Counted from the first letter of the stretch, positions 7,934-17,827 are shown. The stretch is DNA of 64,000 nt from Chitinophaga filiformis (GCF_023100805.1 NZ_CP095855.1:2459001-2523000); one strand, 5' to 3'. Translations and numbers: made by a program. The notes: a model not told the origin generated them from the sequence alone.

Positions 7934-8404
7934 AAATCTAAATCTTAGGCAAATCAAGCGATCCTCCGGAATTAAACAAAGTTTACTATACAAAAGCCCT
8001 GTAATTATATACCAAAATGAGATTTAAAGACGATATCCATTCCCCTGAGTGCAATTACATGCCCGCCGGTCAGCCGCTTATAGGGATGGAGTTGACTGAA
8101 AGAGATTTCTGCCATTAAGCGGAAAGGTTTGCCGCGTGCCTAAGCGCAAGGTCTCTTGCGATGTATACATGGCCGGGCAGTTTTACCGGATTGCAAAAGC
8201 TGGCAGGACGACTGGCGATGTCTGATTATAAAAAGTATTCTTACTGTAACGCTTCTGTTACTGAAATCTCCCGCCGCATTTATTTTTCTATATGTAAGAG
8301 CTGCGTTGATATATTAAGCTGCATGTTTTGTATATATAAAAATCGCGGGTTCTGTAAAAATATAGTTTAGCCGAAAATATGGCATTTAACTCAAACTTTT
8401 ATAA
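7934..8404. other. intergenic region between kinase and TonB receptor
   Basis: 471 bases with no convincing gene; an open frame at 8161-8370 has no recognisable protein features. It holds a small hairpin (CGCAAG 8145-8150, CTTGCG 8155-8160, loop of four). It must contain the divergent promoters of the kinase pair and the receptor, but no exact TAnnTTTG is visible on the receptor side. It is the natural place to look for LytTR binding repeats. Confidence 0.4.
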
Positions 8405-10780
8405 ATGAAAAACAGAATCCTATCTGTGCTGATACTTTTTTTTGCGCCGGTATTCTATGCTTATTCGCAGGAAAAAGTTACCCTTAGCGGCACGATCTCG
8501 AACAAGTCCAATACTGAAACACTCATTGGCGTAAGCATATATATTCCGGAAGCGAAAGTAGGTTTGACGACCAATTCATACGGATTTTATTCCACAACAT
8601 TGCCTAAAGGAACCTATACCGTTATCCTGACCTACGTGGGTTATGATCGCCTGGAAGAAAGTATCACACTCACCGAAAATACAAAAAGGAACTTTGGGAT
8701 GACGGAAAGCAGCAAAACCCTGGATGAAGTTGTGATTAAGAATAATACTCCGCTGGCTAACATCCGCAAGCCTGAAATGAGTACCAATAAGCTATCTATC
8801 GCCACGATCAAAAAGATGCCTGCAGTTTTGGGTGAGGTAGATATTCTTAAGTCGATCTTGCAGCTTCCCGGAGTTACTAATGCCCAGGAAGGTGCGACGG
8901 GATTTAACGTAAGAGGCGGATCTGTAGATGGTAACCTGGTATTGCTTGATGAAGCCGTTGTATATAACACCTCGCATTTATTCGGGTTCTTTTCTGTCTT
9001 CAATGCTGATGTGATCAAAGACCTGAAACTTTATAAGGGAGGTATCCCCGCTAATTTCGGCGGACGTATATCATCTGTACTGGATATTTATCAAAAAGAG
9101 GGGAACAACAAGGCGTATCATGTAAACGCGGGTATCGGATTAGTCTCAAGCCGATTGCTAGTTGAAGGTCCTATCGTTAAGGATAAAAGTTCTTTTGTGG
9201 TTGCGGGGAGAGGATCTTATGCACATCTCTTTTTGAAAATGGCCAATGAACCCAATTCAGCCTATTTCTACGATCTGAACACCAAGTTCAATTACAAATT
9301 CAATGATAAGAACAATGTGTTTGTTTCAGGATACTTTGGCAACGACAACCTGAACTTTAATAACAGTTTCATCAACACCTATGGCAACAAACTTTTCAAT
9401 CTAAGATGGAACCATATATTCTCCAACAAGATATTTTCTAATGCATCTGCCATTTATAGCGATTATGACTACCAGATCAAGATCAAGACTATCGGTATGG
9501 ACTGGAAAGCAGAGGTGAAAAATTATAATTTTAAATATGATTTCAAACATTATGTTTCTAACAGCCTCACTTTAAATTACGGCATTAATGCAATTTATTA
9601 CGATTTCAATCCCGGAACGATCAAGCCTTATGGAGCGGCTTCAGCCATCAATCCGGACCAGTTGGCTAAAAAATACGCTTATGAAAATGCAGCTTATATC
9701 AGTGCCGACCAACGTCTCTCTGATAAATTATCCGTCAATTTTGGACTCCGCTACAGCAACTTTCAAAGAGTAGGCGCGCAGGAAGTCTATACTTATGCCA
9801 ATGACCAACCGGTTATTTATAATAAAGAGTTTCACATTTATGAAGAGGCTGATCCGACAGGAGTGGTCAACTATAAGAAAAATCAACAGATAGCCAGCTT
9901 TGGCAACCTGGAACCAAGGGTCGCTCTTGCTTATTCGCTGAACAACGATAATGCTATCAAGGCCAGCTACAATAGAATGAGCCAATATGTTCATTTAATT
10001 TCCAATACTGCATCTGCAACTCCGCTTGATATATGGGCTCCTTCTGACAAATACCTTAAACCGGAGATCTTAGACCAGGTAGCGCTGGGATACTTCCACA
10101 ACTTCAAAGACGGCAAGTATTCCCTGGAAGCTGAAACATTCTATAAGAAAATAAAAAACAAGGCGGATTATATAGACGGTGCAGACCTGTTGGGTATTGA
10201 TGCTATAGAAAGGGTGCTTTTGAATGGCGAAGCAAGGGCGTATGGCCTGGAACTGATGTTGAAGAAAAATACAGGTAAACTGACCGGCTGGGTTTCCTAT
10301 ACACTTTCTAAAGCGCAACAAAGAACACCGGGCAGAAATGCAGATGAACCGGGTATAAACAATGGAGAATGGTACAGGGCTAATTACGACAAATTGCATA
10401 ATCTATCTGTTATCGGCGCTTATTCGGTAAGCCCAAAATGGTCTTTTGGCGCTATTCTTACTTTTCAAACCGGAAAAGCAGCGACATTTCCTAATGGAAA
10501 ATATCTATACCAGGGTGTTGCTGTCGCGAGTTACGGAGCAAGAAATGAGAATTCTTTATCTGCGTACCACCGCTTAGACATATCTGCAACCTACACACCT
10601 AAGCCCAACAAGAAAAAAGGATGGCAGGGAGAGTGGAATTTCAGCATCTACAATCTTTATAACAGGAATAATGCAGCATCGTATTCTTTCAGACAGAAAG
10701 AGGAAACCGGAAGAAGCGAGACAAGAAGAATATCCATTTTCGGCATTGTTCCAGGCATAACGTACAACGTGAAATTTTAA
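8405..10780 (+). CDS. TonB-dependent outer-membrane receptor
   Basis: 791-residue outer-membrane transporter that takes up a large ligand with TonB energy. Signal peptide (1-22, ending YAYSQ), a CarboxypepD_reg-like beta-sandwich (about 24-105, VTLSGTISNKSNTETLIGVS), a plug domain (about 125-235, with LKSILQLPGVTNAQEGATGF and NVRGGSVDGNLVLLDEAVVY), then a beta-barrel ending in the aromatic residue F (ITYNVKF). The next gene encodes a DUF4249 lipoprotein, its usual partner. The ligand cannot be told from sequence; receptors of this class with DUF4249 partners are often not tied to polysaccharide loci. The kinase/LytTR pair upstream may regulate it. Confidence 0.93.
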   Translation: MKNRILSVLILFFAPVFYAYSQEKVTLSGTISNKSNTETLIGVSIYIPEAKVGLTTNSYGFYSTTLPKGTYTVILTYVGYDRLEESITLTENTKRNFGMTESSKTLDEVVIKNNTPLANIRKPEMSTNKLSIATIKKMPAVLGEVDILKSILQLPGVTNAQEGATGFNVRGGSVDGNLVLLDEAVVYNTSHLFGFFSVFNADVIKDLKLYKGGIPANFGGRISSVLDIYQKEGNNKAYHVNAGIGLVSSRLLVEGPIVKDKSSFVVAGRGSYAHLFLKMANEPNSAYFYDLNTKFNYKFNDKNNVFVSGYFGNDNLNFNNSFINTYGNKLFNLRWNHIFSNKIFSNASAIYSDYDYQIKIKTIGMDWKAEVKNYNFKYDFKHYVSNSLTLNYGINAIYYDFNPGTIKPYGAASAINPDQLAKKYAYENAAYISADQRLSDKLSVNFGLRYSNFQRVGAQEVYTYANDQPVIYNKEFHIYEEADPTGVVNYKKNQQIASFGNLEPRVALAYSLNNDNAIKASYNRMSQYVHLISNTASATPLDIWAPSDKYLKPEILDQVALGYFHNFKDGKYSLEAETFYKKIKNKADYIDGADLLGIDAIERVLLNGEARAYGLELMLKKNTGKLTGWVSYTLSKAQQRTPGRNADEPGINNGEWYRANYDKLHNLSVIGAYSVSPKWSFGAILTFQTGKAATFPNGKYLYQGVAVASYGARNENSLSAYHRLDISATYTPKPNKKKGWQGEWNFSIYNLYNRNNAASYSFRQKEETGRSETRRISIFGIVPGITYNVKF

Positions 10781-10812
10781 AAACAACTTTCCTACTTTAA
10801 AAAAGATACAAA

Positions 10813-11634
10813 ATGAAACTACTTAAAATAATGCTCATACCATTTGTTGCACTGCTTGTAACAGGATGCGAGAAGGTTATTACTGCGGATCTTAAAACAG
10901 CGGCGCCAAGACTGGTTGTAGATGCATCTATTGACTGGGTGAAGAATACAGCCGGCAATGAGCAAAAGATCGTGTTGTCCACAACAACGGGTTATTACAG
11001 TTCCGAATTCCCGGGCGTTTCCGGAGCTGTGATTACGGTAACCAACGCGGAAAATTCGGTTTTTAACTTTGTAGAAACGCCCGGAACAGGGCAATACATT
11101 TGCAACAATTTCCTTCCTGTTATTGGCCAGACCTATAATTTAAAGATCATTTTGAATGGAGAGACCTACACCGCCACAGAAACCTTGACCCCTGTTCCTA
11201 AAATTGAGGATAACATTGATCAGAACAACAAGGGAGGCGAGGCCGGTGATGAAATGGAGATAACATTTTACTATCGGGATGATGCCAGCCGGATGAATGC
11301 CTACCTGAACAGCATTACTCAGCCCTATTCAGTGTTTCCTGAACTTGAGGTTGAAGACGATGAACATACCAACGGTAATTTAATGCAGGAATCCTATTCA
11401 CATGAAAAATTAAAAGCCGGTGACAGGGTAGACATCAAATTGTACGGCATCTCAAAAAATTATTACAATTATATGTTCAAATTGATAGTGGCCTCCGGTA
11501 ATGACGGCAATCCTTTCCCTACCATCCCAAGTGCCGTTCGCGGAAATATTGTCAATCAAACCAATAGCCAGAATTACGCTTTTGGGTATTTCAGGCTGGC
11601 AGAAGTAGCTACCAAAAGCTATACCATCAAATAA
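10813..11634 (+). CDS. DUF4249 outer-membrane lipoprotein
   Basis: 273-residue lipoprotein. The signal ends in the lipobox LLVTGC with the lipidated Cys at 19. The mature protein starts EKVITADLKTAAPRLVVDAS, the standard opening of DUF4249, followed by an Ig-like domain (SGAVITVTNAENSVFNFVE, GQTYNLKIILNGETYTATE). It lies 32 bases behind the TonB receptor and is co-transcribed with it. DUF4249 proteins are thought to sit on the cell surface as accessory binding proteins of such receptors; the ligand is unknown. Confidence 0.88.
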   Translation: MKLLKIMLIPFVALLVTGCEKVITADLKTAAPRLVVDASIDWVKNTAGNEQKIVLSTTTGYYSSEFPGVSGAVITVTNAENSVFNFVETPGTGQYICNNFLPVIGQTYNLKIILNGETYTATETLTPVPKIEDNIDQNNKGGEAGDEMEITFYYRDDASRMNAYLNSITQPYSVFPELEVEDDEHTNGNLMQESYSHEKLKAGDRVDIKLYGISKNYYNYMFKLIVASGNDGNPFPTIPSAVRGNIVNQTNSQNYAFGYFRLAEVATKSYTIK

Positions 11635-11771
11635 CCAGGTTTGGTGAGCGGAGTAAAGATTAAAGGTGATCCGCCTGATCGAAACCTTCGCTCACTCAAT
11701 ATTCAGAGCAGGTTCAGCTATGTCAGAATGTTTATCGACACAGTATGCTATGTGTGTAATTGAATAACTAA

Positions 11772-12521
11772 ATGAGCAAAATAATAATTGTCCTTTTCCT
11801 AAGCTTGTCCTTCTTAAAAGTTAACGGCCAGAACACCTTAGTTGATTCTGCAGATCAAAAGAAGAACGTCCGATTCAAATACAGATCGCTCATATTTCCA
11901 ACTGTTTTGATCGGTTATGGAGTTGTTGGCCTTACAAGCCCTGCTTTAAAAAAAATTAATAACAGTATAAGAGATGAGTTGAGCGCACAACATTTTAGAA
12001 AAGTTAAGCTCGACAATTTCACTCAATACACGCCGTCTTTATCTGTATATGCTTTGAATGCGTTCGGCATCCATGGAAAGAATAATTTAAAGGACAGAAC
12101 CATCGTGATGGCAACGGCCTATATCATTATGGGATCCTCCATCAGTATCATTAAGAAAACTTCAAATATAGAGAGACCGGACAGCTCAAACACCAGGTCG
12201 TTCCCGTCCGGGCATACCGCTAATGCTTTTTTGGGCGCCGAGTTTCTATATCAGGAATATAAGGACATATCCGTTTGGTACGGTATCATGGGCTATCTGG
12301 TCGCTACCGGCACAGGTTTTTTAAGAATGACCAATGATAAGCATTGGCTGACCGATGTTGCCACAGGAGCGGGGATCGGGATCTTAAGTACAAAAATCGC
12401 TTATTGGGTACATCCATTTTTAAAGAAAACTATTTTTAAAGACAAAGATGACCTGAATGGTATGATTATGCCATTTTATAACGGAAGGGAGTATGGGTTG
12501 GGATTATCAATGATATTCTGA
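11772..12521 (+). CDS. PAP2 superfamily phosphatase, membrane-associated
   Basis: 249 residues with a signal peptide or first helix (1-20, ending VNGQ). The three acid-phosphatase motifs are present: KKTSNIERPDSSNTR (K-x6-RP), FPSGHTANAF (PSGH) and RMTNDKHWLTDVATGAGIGI (R-x5-H-x3-D). Members remove phosphate from lipid phosphates such as undecaprenyl or phosphatidylglycerol phosphate in the periplasm; Bacteroidota often encode one next to a TonB receptor. The substrate is not predictable. It follows the DUF4249 gene by 137 bases, where a hairpin (GTGAGCG 11644-11650, CGCTCAC 11689-11695) without a T run lies. Confidence 0.9.
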   Translation: MSKIIIVLFLSLSFLKVNGQNTLVDSADQKKNVRFKYRSLIFPTVLIGYGVVGLTSPALKKINNSIRDELSAQHFRKVKLDNFTQYTPSLSVYALNAFGIHGKNNLKDRTIVMATAYIIMGSSISIIKKTSNIERPDSSNTRSFPSGHTANAFLGAEFLYQEYKDISVWYGIMGYLVATGTGFLRMTNDKHWLTDVATGAGIGILSTKIAYWVHPFLKKTIFKDKDDLNGMIMPFYNGREYGLGLSMIF

Positions 12522-12531
12522 TATCAAAACA

Positions 12532-12624
12532 ATGACTAACAGTGAAACATTAGAAAAAGCGGATCAGGCTTTTAGCAAAGGAAACTACGGGGAGCTATTA
12601 ATTGCCGTTGCTGCAATAAAATGA
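12532..12624 (+). pseudogene. possible N-terminal fragment of a SnoaL/NTF2-like protein
   Basis: A 30-residue frame starting MTNSETLEKADQAFSKGNYG resembles the first helix of SnoaL-like proteins, which usually opens with L-x-x-A-x-x-A-x-x-x-G-D/N-x. A stop follows where the fold should continue. It begins 10 bases behind the PAP2 gene. The match is short, so this is tentative. Confidence 0.3.
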
Positions 12625-12794
12625 TTAGTAATCTCTTTATCTAAGAATTAGAAACCCTTTAAAGGGAAAGTATCCTGGCTATAGCGAGTGGGGAAAAATT
12701 GATGCCGTTTAAACTAACGATAGAATGAAGCCTCATCAGAAAACAGTAAATTGTCTTCTGTTCATAACTCAAAAAGATGTAAAATGTACAGCAT

Positions 12795-13643
12795 ATGGAC
12801 CAAAACAAAGCAATACAACCTGACAACACAGCAACAAGGACTGCACTATGGCGGGCATTGCATGTTCAGGCAGACGAGCTGCCTCATATAATTGAAGATG
12901 AAATAGGACTTAAATTAATTAGCCCGGAAAAAAATTGGCAGGAGCGTCCTGACATGAAATATACAAAGCGGCTTCGTGCTTCTATTGTTGCCCGTGCCCG
13001 TTTTATTGAAGATATAGCCAGGGAACAAATTGAAAAAGGTGTAAAGCAATATGTTTTGCTTGGTGCAGGACTGGATAGCTTTGCCCAGCGAAATGTAGAC
13101 ATTAGTTCAGAGGTGGACATTTATGAAATCGATCAGCCTGAGACTCTGGCATGGAAAAAAGAAAAGCTCATAGAGAACGGGTATAAAATTTCCGGTAATC
13201 TTCATTTCGTCCCTGTTGATTTTGAAACTTCGTCCTGGTGGAACGAGCTATTAAACAGCGGTTTTGACGTGCAGCAAACAACTTTTGTTTCTTGTACAGG
13301 TGTTACTCTTTACCTTACTAAAGACGCCATTATAGATACTCTTAAAAGAATGGCCCTGCTTGCTTCAGGCTCGGCTATTGCAATAACTTTTTATTTGCCT
13401 TTACAATTGCTTGAAGAAGAAGACAAGCCTTTAATGGAGATGTCCATAAAAGGCGCTGCTGCTTCGGGAACACCTTTTGTGAGTTTTTATTCCATTGATG
13501 AAGTCGTGAAACTTGCTGAAGAGATTGGTCTGAAAGAAGTAAAGACCGTTTCTACAAACGATTTGAGGGAGCGATACTTTAAAAACGGAACCGACAATCT
13601 GCTGCCTGCAAGCGGAGAATTTTTTCTGGTTGCCAAAACCTGA
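12795..13643 (+). CDS. class I SAM-dependent methyltransferase (leucine carboxyl methyltransferase-like)
   Basis: 282 residues of the LCMT/TIGR00027 type. Features: RARFIEDIAREQIEKGVKQY leading into the SAM loop VLLGAGLDSFAQR (residues about 85-97), then the acidic end of strand 2 in VDIYEIDQPETLAWKK, and VSCTGVTLYLTKDAI for the motif near the active site. Members methylate carboxyl groups of small molecules or proteins; many are uncharacterised. It stands alone between the PAP2 gene and a convergent regulator and ends before a hairpin at 13778. Confidence 0.88.
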   Translation: MDQNKAIQPDNTATRTALWRALHVQADELPHIIEDEIGLKLISPEKNWQERPDMKYTKRLRASIVARARFIEDIAREQIEKGVKQYVLLGAGLDSFAQRNVDISSEVDIYEIDQPETLAWKKEKLIENGYKISGNLHFVPVDFETSSWWNELLNSGFDVQQTTFVSCTGVTLYLTKDAIIDTLKRMALLASGSAIAITFYLPLQLLEEEDKPLMEMSIKGAAASGTPFVSFYSIDEVVKLAEEIGLKEVKTVSTNDLRERYFKNGTDNLLPASGEFFLVAKT

Positions 13644-13777
13644 AATAACTTCCGGTACCGCATTGTGTTGGCCTGTTGAGGTTCGGCCATTTGCCGGCAT
13701 CTCTATGTCTCTCGGTTTGTAATACGGCCATGCTCTCTGTCATTTCGGGACAAAAAGTTATCATCTGCTTCACAGGA

Positions 13778-13818
13778 ACGGGACATCCAACAACTTCAGG
13801 CGTCCCGTGTCATTTTTG
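13778..13818 (+). terminator. probable terminator after the methyltransferase
   Basis: ACGGGAC (13778-13784) pairs with GTCCCGT (13802-13808); a run of five T follows at 13812. It lies between two convergent genes, about 135 bases after the methyltransferase stop. The rest of 13644-13876 shows nothing recognisable. Confidence 0.45.
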
Positions 13819-13876
13819 TTAAAAGCCGAGGTCATGACATAGAGAAAGCGGACTTCACTACAGCGTTTGGAACTAC

Positions 13877-14656
13877 TCAAGTTCTGAACCCTGCATACAA
13901 CATCCTTACCTTTTCTCTATACCGGATCCCGATCACCATTTCCTTATTGAGCGTAGTTTCAATAACATTGCCGCTAATGGCTATGATCGAATTTTTGGAA
14001 ATAATACATGACCGGTTTATGCGGATAAAGTGCTTCCTGCCGAGATAGGTCTCTACCAGCGACATGGACAAGTGAGTAACATATTTTTTACCCTTGTGGT
14101 GTATGACAATATAATCCTTTAGCCCCTCTACCAAATGAATGTCCTGCTTCCACATCCTATATATTTTCTTGTCGCATTTTATCCATACGTGCTCTTCTTC
14201 CTCGTATATGTTCATCGAAAGGTCAGAGGTGGCTGTACCGGCGCCGTTTGCAGCGGCAATCAGCTCCATGTCGTCAGGTTCCGTTAGCTGGCTGTTGGAC
14301 ATCAATTTATTGAAGGACCTGCTGAAACTTTCATAAGACAAAGGTTTCATCAGGTAGTCATACACATTGTAGCGGTAACCTTCAATGGCGTATTTCGTTT
14401 CGTGCGACACAATGATGAGATGTTTACACAAGTTTGAAATACGGGCGAGGTTGTCGTATTCTCTTAAACCTGACATATGAATATCAACATAGATGATCTC
14501 GGGTTTAAGGAACGATGAATGATTGAGGGCATTGTCAATATCATGATAGCTACCGGCCAGCTCTACATGATTTGTCTTGTGGATATATTCTTTGAGCAAG
14601 CTGGCTGACTCCAGATCATTATCTACAATGACTGCATTTAAGGACGTATTTACCAT
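13877..14656 (-). CDS. orphan LytTR response regulator at the end of the RiPP locus
   Basis: 259-residue response regulator. The receiver has VDND near residue 11, phosphoacceptor D58 in YVDIHMSG, IIVSHETKYA and the lysine in LMKPLSYESF. The LytTR DNA-binding domain (about 160-255) shows HVWIKCDKKIYRMWKQDIHL and FIRINRSCIISKNSIIAISG. No histidine kinase gene is next to it. It has the same strand as the RiPP gene set but is separated from it by 355 bases, so it may be transcribed separately. Its place beside the peptide locus suggests it controls peptide production, which is an inference. Confidence 0.9.
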   Translation of the reverse strand: MVNTSLNAVIVDNDLESASLLKEYIHKTNHVELAGSYHDIDNALNHSSFLKPEIIYVDIHMSGLREYDNLARISNLCKHLIIVSHETKYAIEGYRYNVYDYLMKPLSYESFSRSFNKLMSNSQLTEPDDMELIAAANGAGTATSDLSMNIYEEEEHVWIKCDKKIYRMWKQDIHLVEGLKDYIVIHHKGKKYVTHLSMSLVETYLGRKHFIRINRSCIISKNSIIAISGNVIETTLNKEMVIGIRYREKVRMLYAGFRT

Positions 14657-15011
14657 AACGAAGGCATTTAGCTAGGTAGAAAGATTGAGACATAATAAGT
14701 GGTGGACCGAGGAATTTTATATGGGTTTCATTAAGCTCGACATGAATGATTAACAACGAGAATCAAACATGCCTGTCAGGATCTGTCGCAATAAATACTT
14801 GTGGGTATAACAAAATACATTATTTACGAACCTGATAACCTAAAATAGTAATTATTTCTTTTAAGTCCAAAATTTTTTGATGGAGTAAAATGCAGCAAAT
14901 GGTGAGTACGAAACAATGATGTCTTTTTGCAGTGGATATGGATTTACTATCCGGCAGCACCCACTGCCGGGGCTGCCGGAATTATCTAAAGGTAACTTGG
15001 TATCTTACTTT
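14657..15011. other. intergenic region with a one-versus-two hairpin choice
   Basis: 355 bases without a gene. CCGGCAG at 14951-14957 is followed by two copies of its complement CTGCCGG at 14964-14970 and 14973-14979, so one arm can pair with either of two partners. There is no T run on the minus strand, so it is not a plain terminator; it may be a regulatory fold between the glycosyltransferase gene and the LytTR gene. The LytTR promoter must lie in the AT-rich remainder, but no exact TAnnTTTG is visible. Confidence 0.45.
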
Positions 15012-16148
15012 TCAACTTCCAAGTGAAAAGTAAATATTGTTGGCGAATCTGTTACTGACCAGGTAAGAATGTTTGAGAAAGCTGTCGAAAAAAGTAGTCG
15101 CGCGCAAACGATCAAGGTCTGCCAGACAATGCTCTTCCAGTTCCCCGAAAACAGCTGTACAATCAGACAGCTCAATGTCTCCCCGTATGTCCATTACGGT
15201 GTTTCCGGTATAAGAATCATAAAGATGATACTCTTTTACGGTAGCATCCGGCTTGAATGATTTGATGACGCTCCAGACCATTTCTCCTGGTAAAGTGACA
15301 TCCCATTTGATCTGATTTCTATGCAGGAAAAGTATGCTTCCGTCCGGTGCGTACTGAACGATAGTGTTGCCGGCAAAATTACCACGTGAGTCGAATTGCC
15401 CGCAAGCCCCCGGCTCTTTCTCTATCATGTGAAATGGAGCTTTTAATGCAAACCATGCAAATCTGAACGTATCCTTGTCGCCATGTAACATTTTGTAATA
15501 GTCCTTACTATTGCTGTTAAAAAAGCAGCAAAGATTCAGCGCCTGCCAGCAGCGTTCCTTGTCGATCAGTAGCTGCCCGCTTTCCTGTTCCTGTGACTGA
15601 TATTGATCGCTTTCTGTAATGCGCCAGATAGGATTATCCGCGGATGTTTTCCAATAGTCCGGCCAGAAAAGCGCCCCATTATCCAGGTATTCCGGACAAG
15701 AGAACAGAAATGTGGGGTCCTTTACACAGATGTTATCTGCATCAACGAAAAGCACTTCTTTGAAAGCGCTTTTTATAATGGCCAACGATTTTAGATTGTA
15801 TTTATACAGTGGTAATGTATCGTAATCATAGTCGTAGAAATCTTTACATTCCACAGATAGCTCTTCCAGTTTCTGAACAGCCTCCCTGGATAATTCATTT
15901 CCAAGATACCATACCTCGATCGGCAGCGTACATCCTAATCTTCTGAGCTGGCAGATCGCAATATAACAGCATGTGAAATATTTCAGCCCACCGGCACAAA
16001 AGACAATCCCTTTTCCACTGAAAGTGTTTGGATAGTCTTCCATATCGCTGACAAATTTTTTCCATGCACTATTCAGACTGCTGATGGATGCTTCGCAAAA
16101 TTCAGCGCGTGTGAGTCTGATGCCGTCAAAGCCAAACATTCTTTTCAT
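15012..16148 (-). CDS. mannosyltransferase-like glycosyltransferase (MNN1/MNN2-type, PF11051-like)
   Basis: About 378 residues. The pattern fits putative alpha-mannosyltransferases of the GT-A fold: GIVFCAGGLKYFTCCYIAI near the N-terminus, PIEVWYLGNELS, then KSLAIIKSAFKEVLFVDADN, where D-A-D (about residues 136-138) would bind the metal and nucleotide sugar, and GALFWPDYWK. The family is best known from fungi but occurs in bacterial peptide and surface loci. I chose the ATG at 16148; a GTG at 16211 or ATG at 16202 would overlap the gene before it. It is the last gene of the leftward RiPP set and would add a sugar to the peptide or a carrier; the acceptor is inferred. Confidence 0.72.
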   Translation of the reverse strand: MKRMFGFDGIRLTRAEFCEASISSLNSAWKKFVSDMEDYPNTFSGKGIVFCAGGLKYFTCCYIAICQLRRLGCTLPIEVWYLGNELSREAVQKLEELSVECKDFYDYDYDTLPLYKYNLKSLAIIKSAFKEVLFVDADNICVKDPTFLFSCPEYLDNGALFWPDYWKTSADNPIWRITESDQYQSQEQESGQLLIDKERCWQALNLCCFFNSNSKDYYKMLHGDKDTFRFAWFALKAPFHMIEKEPGACGQFDSRGNFAGNTIVQYAPDGSILFLHRNQIKWDVTLPGEMVWSVIKSFKPDATVKEYHLYDSYTGNTVMDIRGDIELSDCTAVFGELEEHCLADLDRLRATTFFDSFLKHSYLVSNRFANNIYFSLGS

Positions 16149-16174
16149 AATAGCGTTAACTAAAGATTGAAAAA

Positions 16175-17827
16175 TTAAATGGAAATATTTTCTAGCAGGC
16201 ATGGGTTCCACGCCCTGATATAGTCAAGTAATAATGTGCTGTTAATCTCGCTGACGGGTAAACTCAGATTATTGTAAAGGCCATTGTCCCTCGGACAATC
16301 CTTCAGGGACAATAATAGTTTTCTTCCCTCTTTCCTGGCAATCACCACACATTCAACAGCCGCATATTTCCACCATGGTATAGGGTTATAACTGTCAGAT
16401 AACTTGCCGGTGTAAACAAGTATGCCGGGTCTGTCCTCTTCATAATGACCTACATTATCGAAGTAATGTATAATACCACTGGCAAGGTGTAACATGCCTG
16501 TGCAGGGACCTATGACGGCCTTCAGCCGCTTGCTGGACATTAGTCCCATATCTTTCCGGAGCCCACGTTTTGAAGAGATTAATATTCTTGCTTGCTGGCT
16601 GGGGGAAAGATGTTGTAGTAACTCGTAAATGATGCTGTCTTCCGAGCTTTGAAACAGCAATACTTTATAAGGTGTATTGTTAAGAAACTCATGGATCACC
16701 GCGGCACACACGCCAACAGGTAATACCTTCTGATGATTGGAGGATTCTATAACAAATATGATGAAGGCTTCATCGGGCAGCAATCCGGCTGTTGTAAGCC
16801 AATCTTCGGATGCCTGTACTTCATCCGGGCGGATAATGATTTCCCGGTGCGCATCATTCCGATACTGGTTCAAATGAACAGGAGAGAGGTTTCTTGAGCA
16901 GATCTTCGAATAGTCCAGTCTATACTGGTCAAGCTGGACTATCGGGTTCATGGCATCAAAGGTGAAAACAGCATTGTTCAAGAACCGGTAAGGCGCCTGC
17001 GCATAAGCGCCGAAAAATTTTACCTGTGAGTCAGCCTCGCACAGTATCAGCTGATAGTCGTCAAAGGGAATGTCCGCATAGGAGGTGGTGGAAAAATGGA
17101 CTCCCTCGGGAAGAGAGTCACTAAACAATGTTTGCAACTTCGCAAAGTGTTCGTTGGCCGTACTGTTGATGGTAACGCGCCTGTATCCCGCGAAGCTTAG
17201 TATAAGTTTTTTCAGGAACACCAGCCATAGGTAAGAGTCTCCAATGAAGAAAGGGCGTGTCTGGTTGTCCAGGATAAGGATATTGTGTATTGGACGGTTA
17301 CCGGCTTTTAAATTATTGAGCCTGATCTGTGCAATCTCGCTGAGAAAAAAATCTTCCTGTGCGGTCTTGCTAAATCCTTTGAAGCCGGTGAAACTTTTGG
17401 CAAACGAAGATGTACTATGTTGTAAAGTAGCCGGACCTTTATCTGTTCCGGCTGCGGGCAATAGCTGGGTTAACCGGGATACGTCTTTAAATACTTCATC
17501 GAAGAAAAGCATTTTCCCGCCATTGTTTATTACATGTGCGCCCACTTCATAACTGCAATGGCGATGGCATATAACTACCTGTGATGGTTCGGAATAAATA
17601 TTTTCGGATCTGACGATCTTTGCATGAGCATGATGTTGATAGAAAGATCCATCCTGCTGCCATAATTCGTCATAAGGTACACCACTATCGTCAATGATCG
17701 CTATATCCGTATATCCAATCTGATCCATCACAAAGAGGGAGTGGTAAAAATGAAGGATGTACTCCTGATGTATATCTCCCTTTGAGATAAGATTGTATAG
17801 ATTGTTGTACAGAATTATTCCCGCCAT
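16175..17827 (-). CDS. GT9/heptosyltransferase-like glycosyltransferase (GT-B fold)
   Basis: 550 residues, cytosolic, no membrane segment. The C-terminal half has FIIFVIESSNHQKVLPVGVC, YKVLLFQSSEDSIIYELL and, near residue 440, VIGPCTGMLHLASG, which matches the G-P-x-T-G-x-x-H-L-A donor-site motif of ADP-heptose-type GT9 enzymes. The N-terminal half (SQVVICHRHCSYEVGAHVIN) is unfamiliar and could bind the acceptor. It lies directly behind the precursor gene (66-base gap), so peptide or leader glycosylation is a reasonable inference, but a role in cell-envelope sugars cannot be excluded. Confidence 0.6.
   Translation of the reverse strand: MAGIILYNNLYNLISKGDIHQEYILHFYHSLFVMDQIGYTDIAIIDDSGVPYDELWQQDGSFYQHHAHAKIVRSENIYSEPSQVVICHRHCSYEVGAHVINNGGKMLFFDEVFKDVSRLTQLLPAAGTDKGPATLQHSTSSFAKSFTGFKGFSKTAQEDFFLSEIAQIRLNNLKAGNRPIHNILILDNQTRPFFIGDSYLWLVFLKKLILSFAGYRRVTINSTANEHFAKLQTLFSDSLPEGVHFSTTSYADIPFDDYQLILCEADSQVKFFGAYAQAPYRFLNNAVFTFDAMNPIVQLDQYRLDYSKICSRNLSPVHLNQYRNDAHREIIIRPDEVQASEDWLTTAGLLPDEAFIIFVIESSNHQKVLPVGVCAAVIHEFLNNTPYKVLLFQSSEDSIIYELLQHLSPSQQARILISSKRGLRKDMGLMSSKRLKAVIGPCTGMLHLASGIIHYFDNVGHYEEDRPGILVYTGKLSDSYNPIPWWKYAAVECVVIARKEGRKLLLSLKDCPRDNGLYNNLSLPVSEINSTLLLDYIRAWNPCLLENISI

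Noticed and set aside
8161..8370. 69-residue frame upstream of the TonB receptor
   Set aside because: Composition unlike a protein, rich in Cys and Ser with no domain; more likely the regulatory region between divergent genes.
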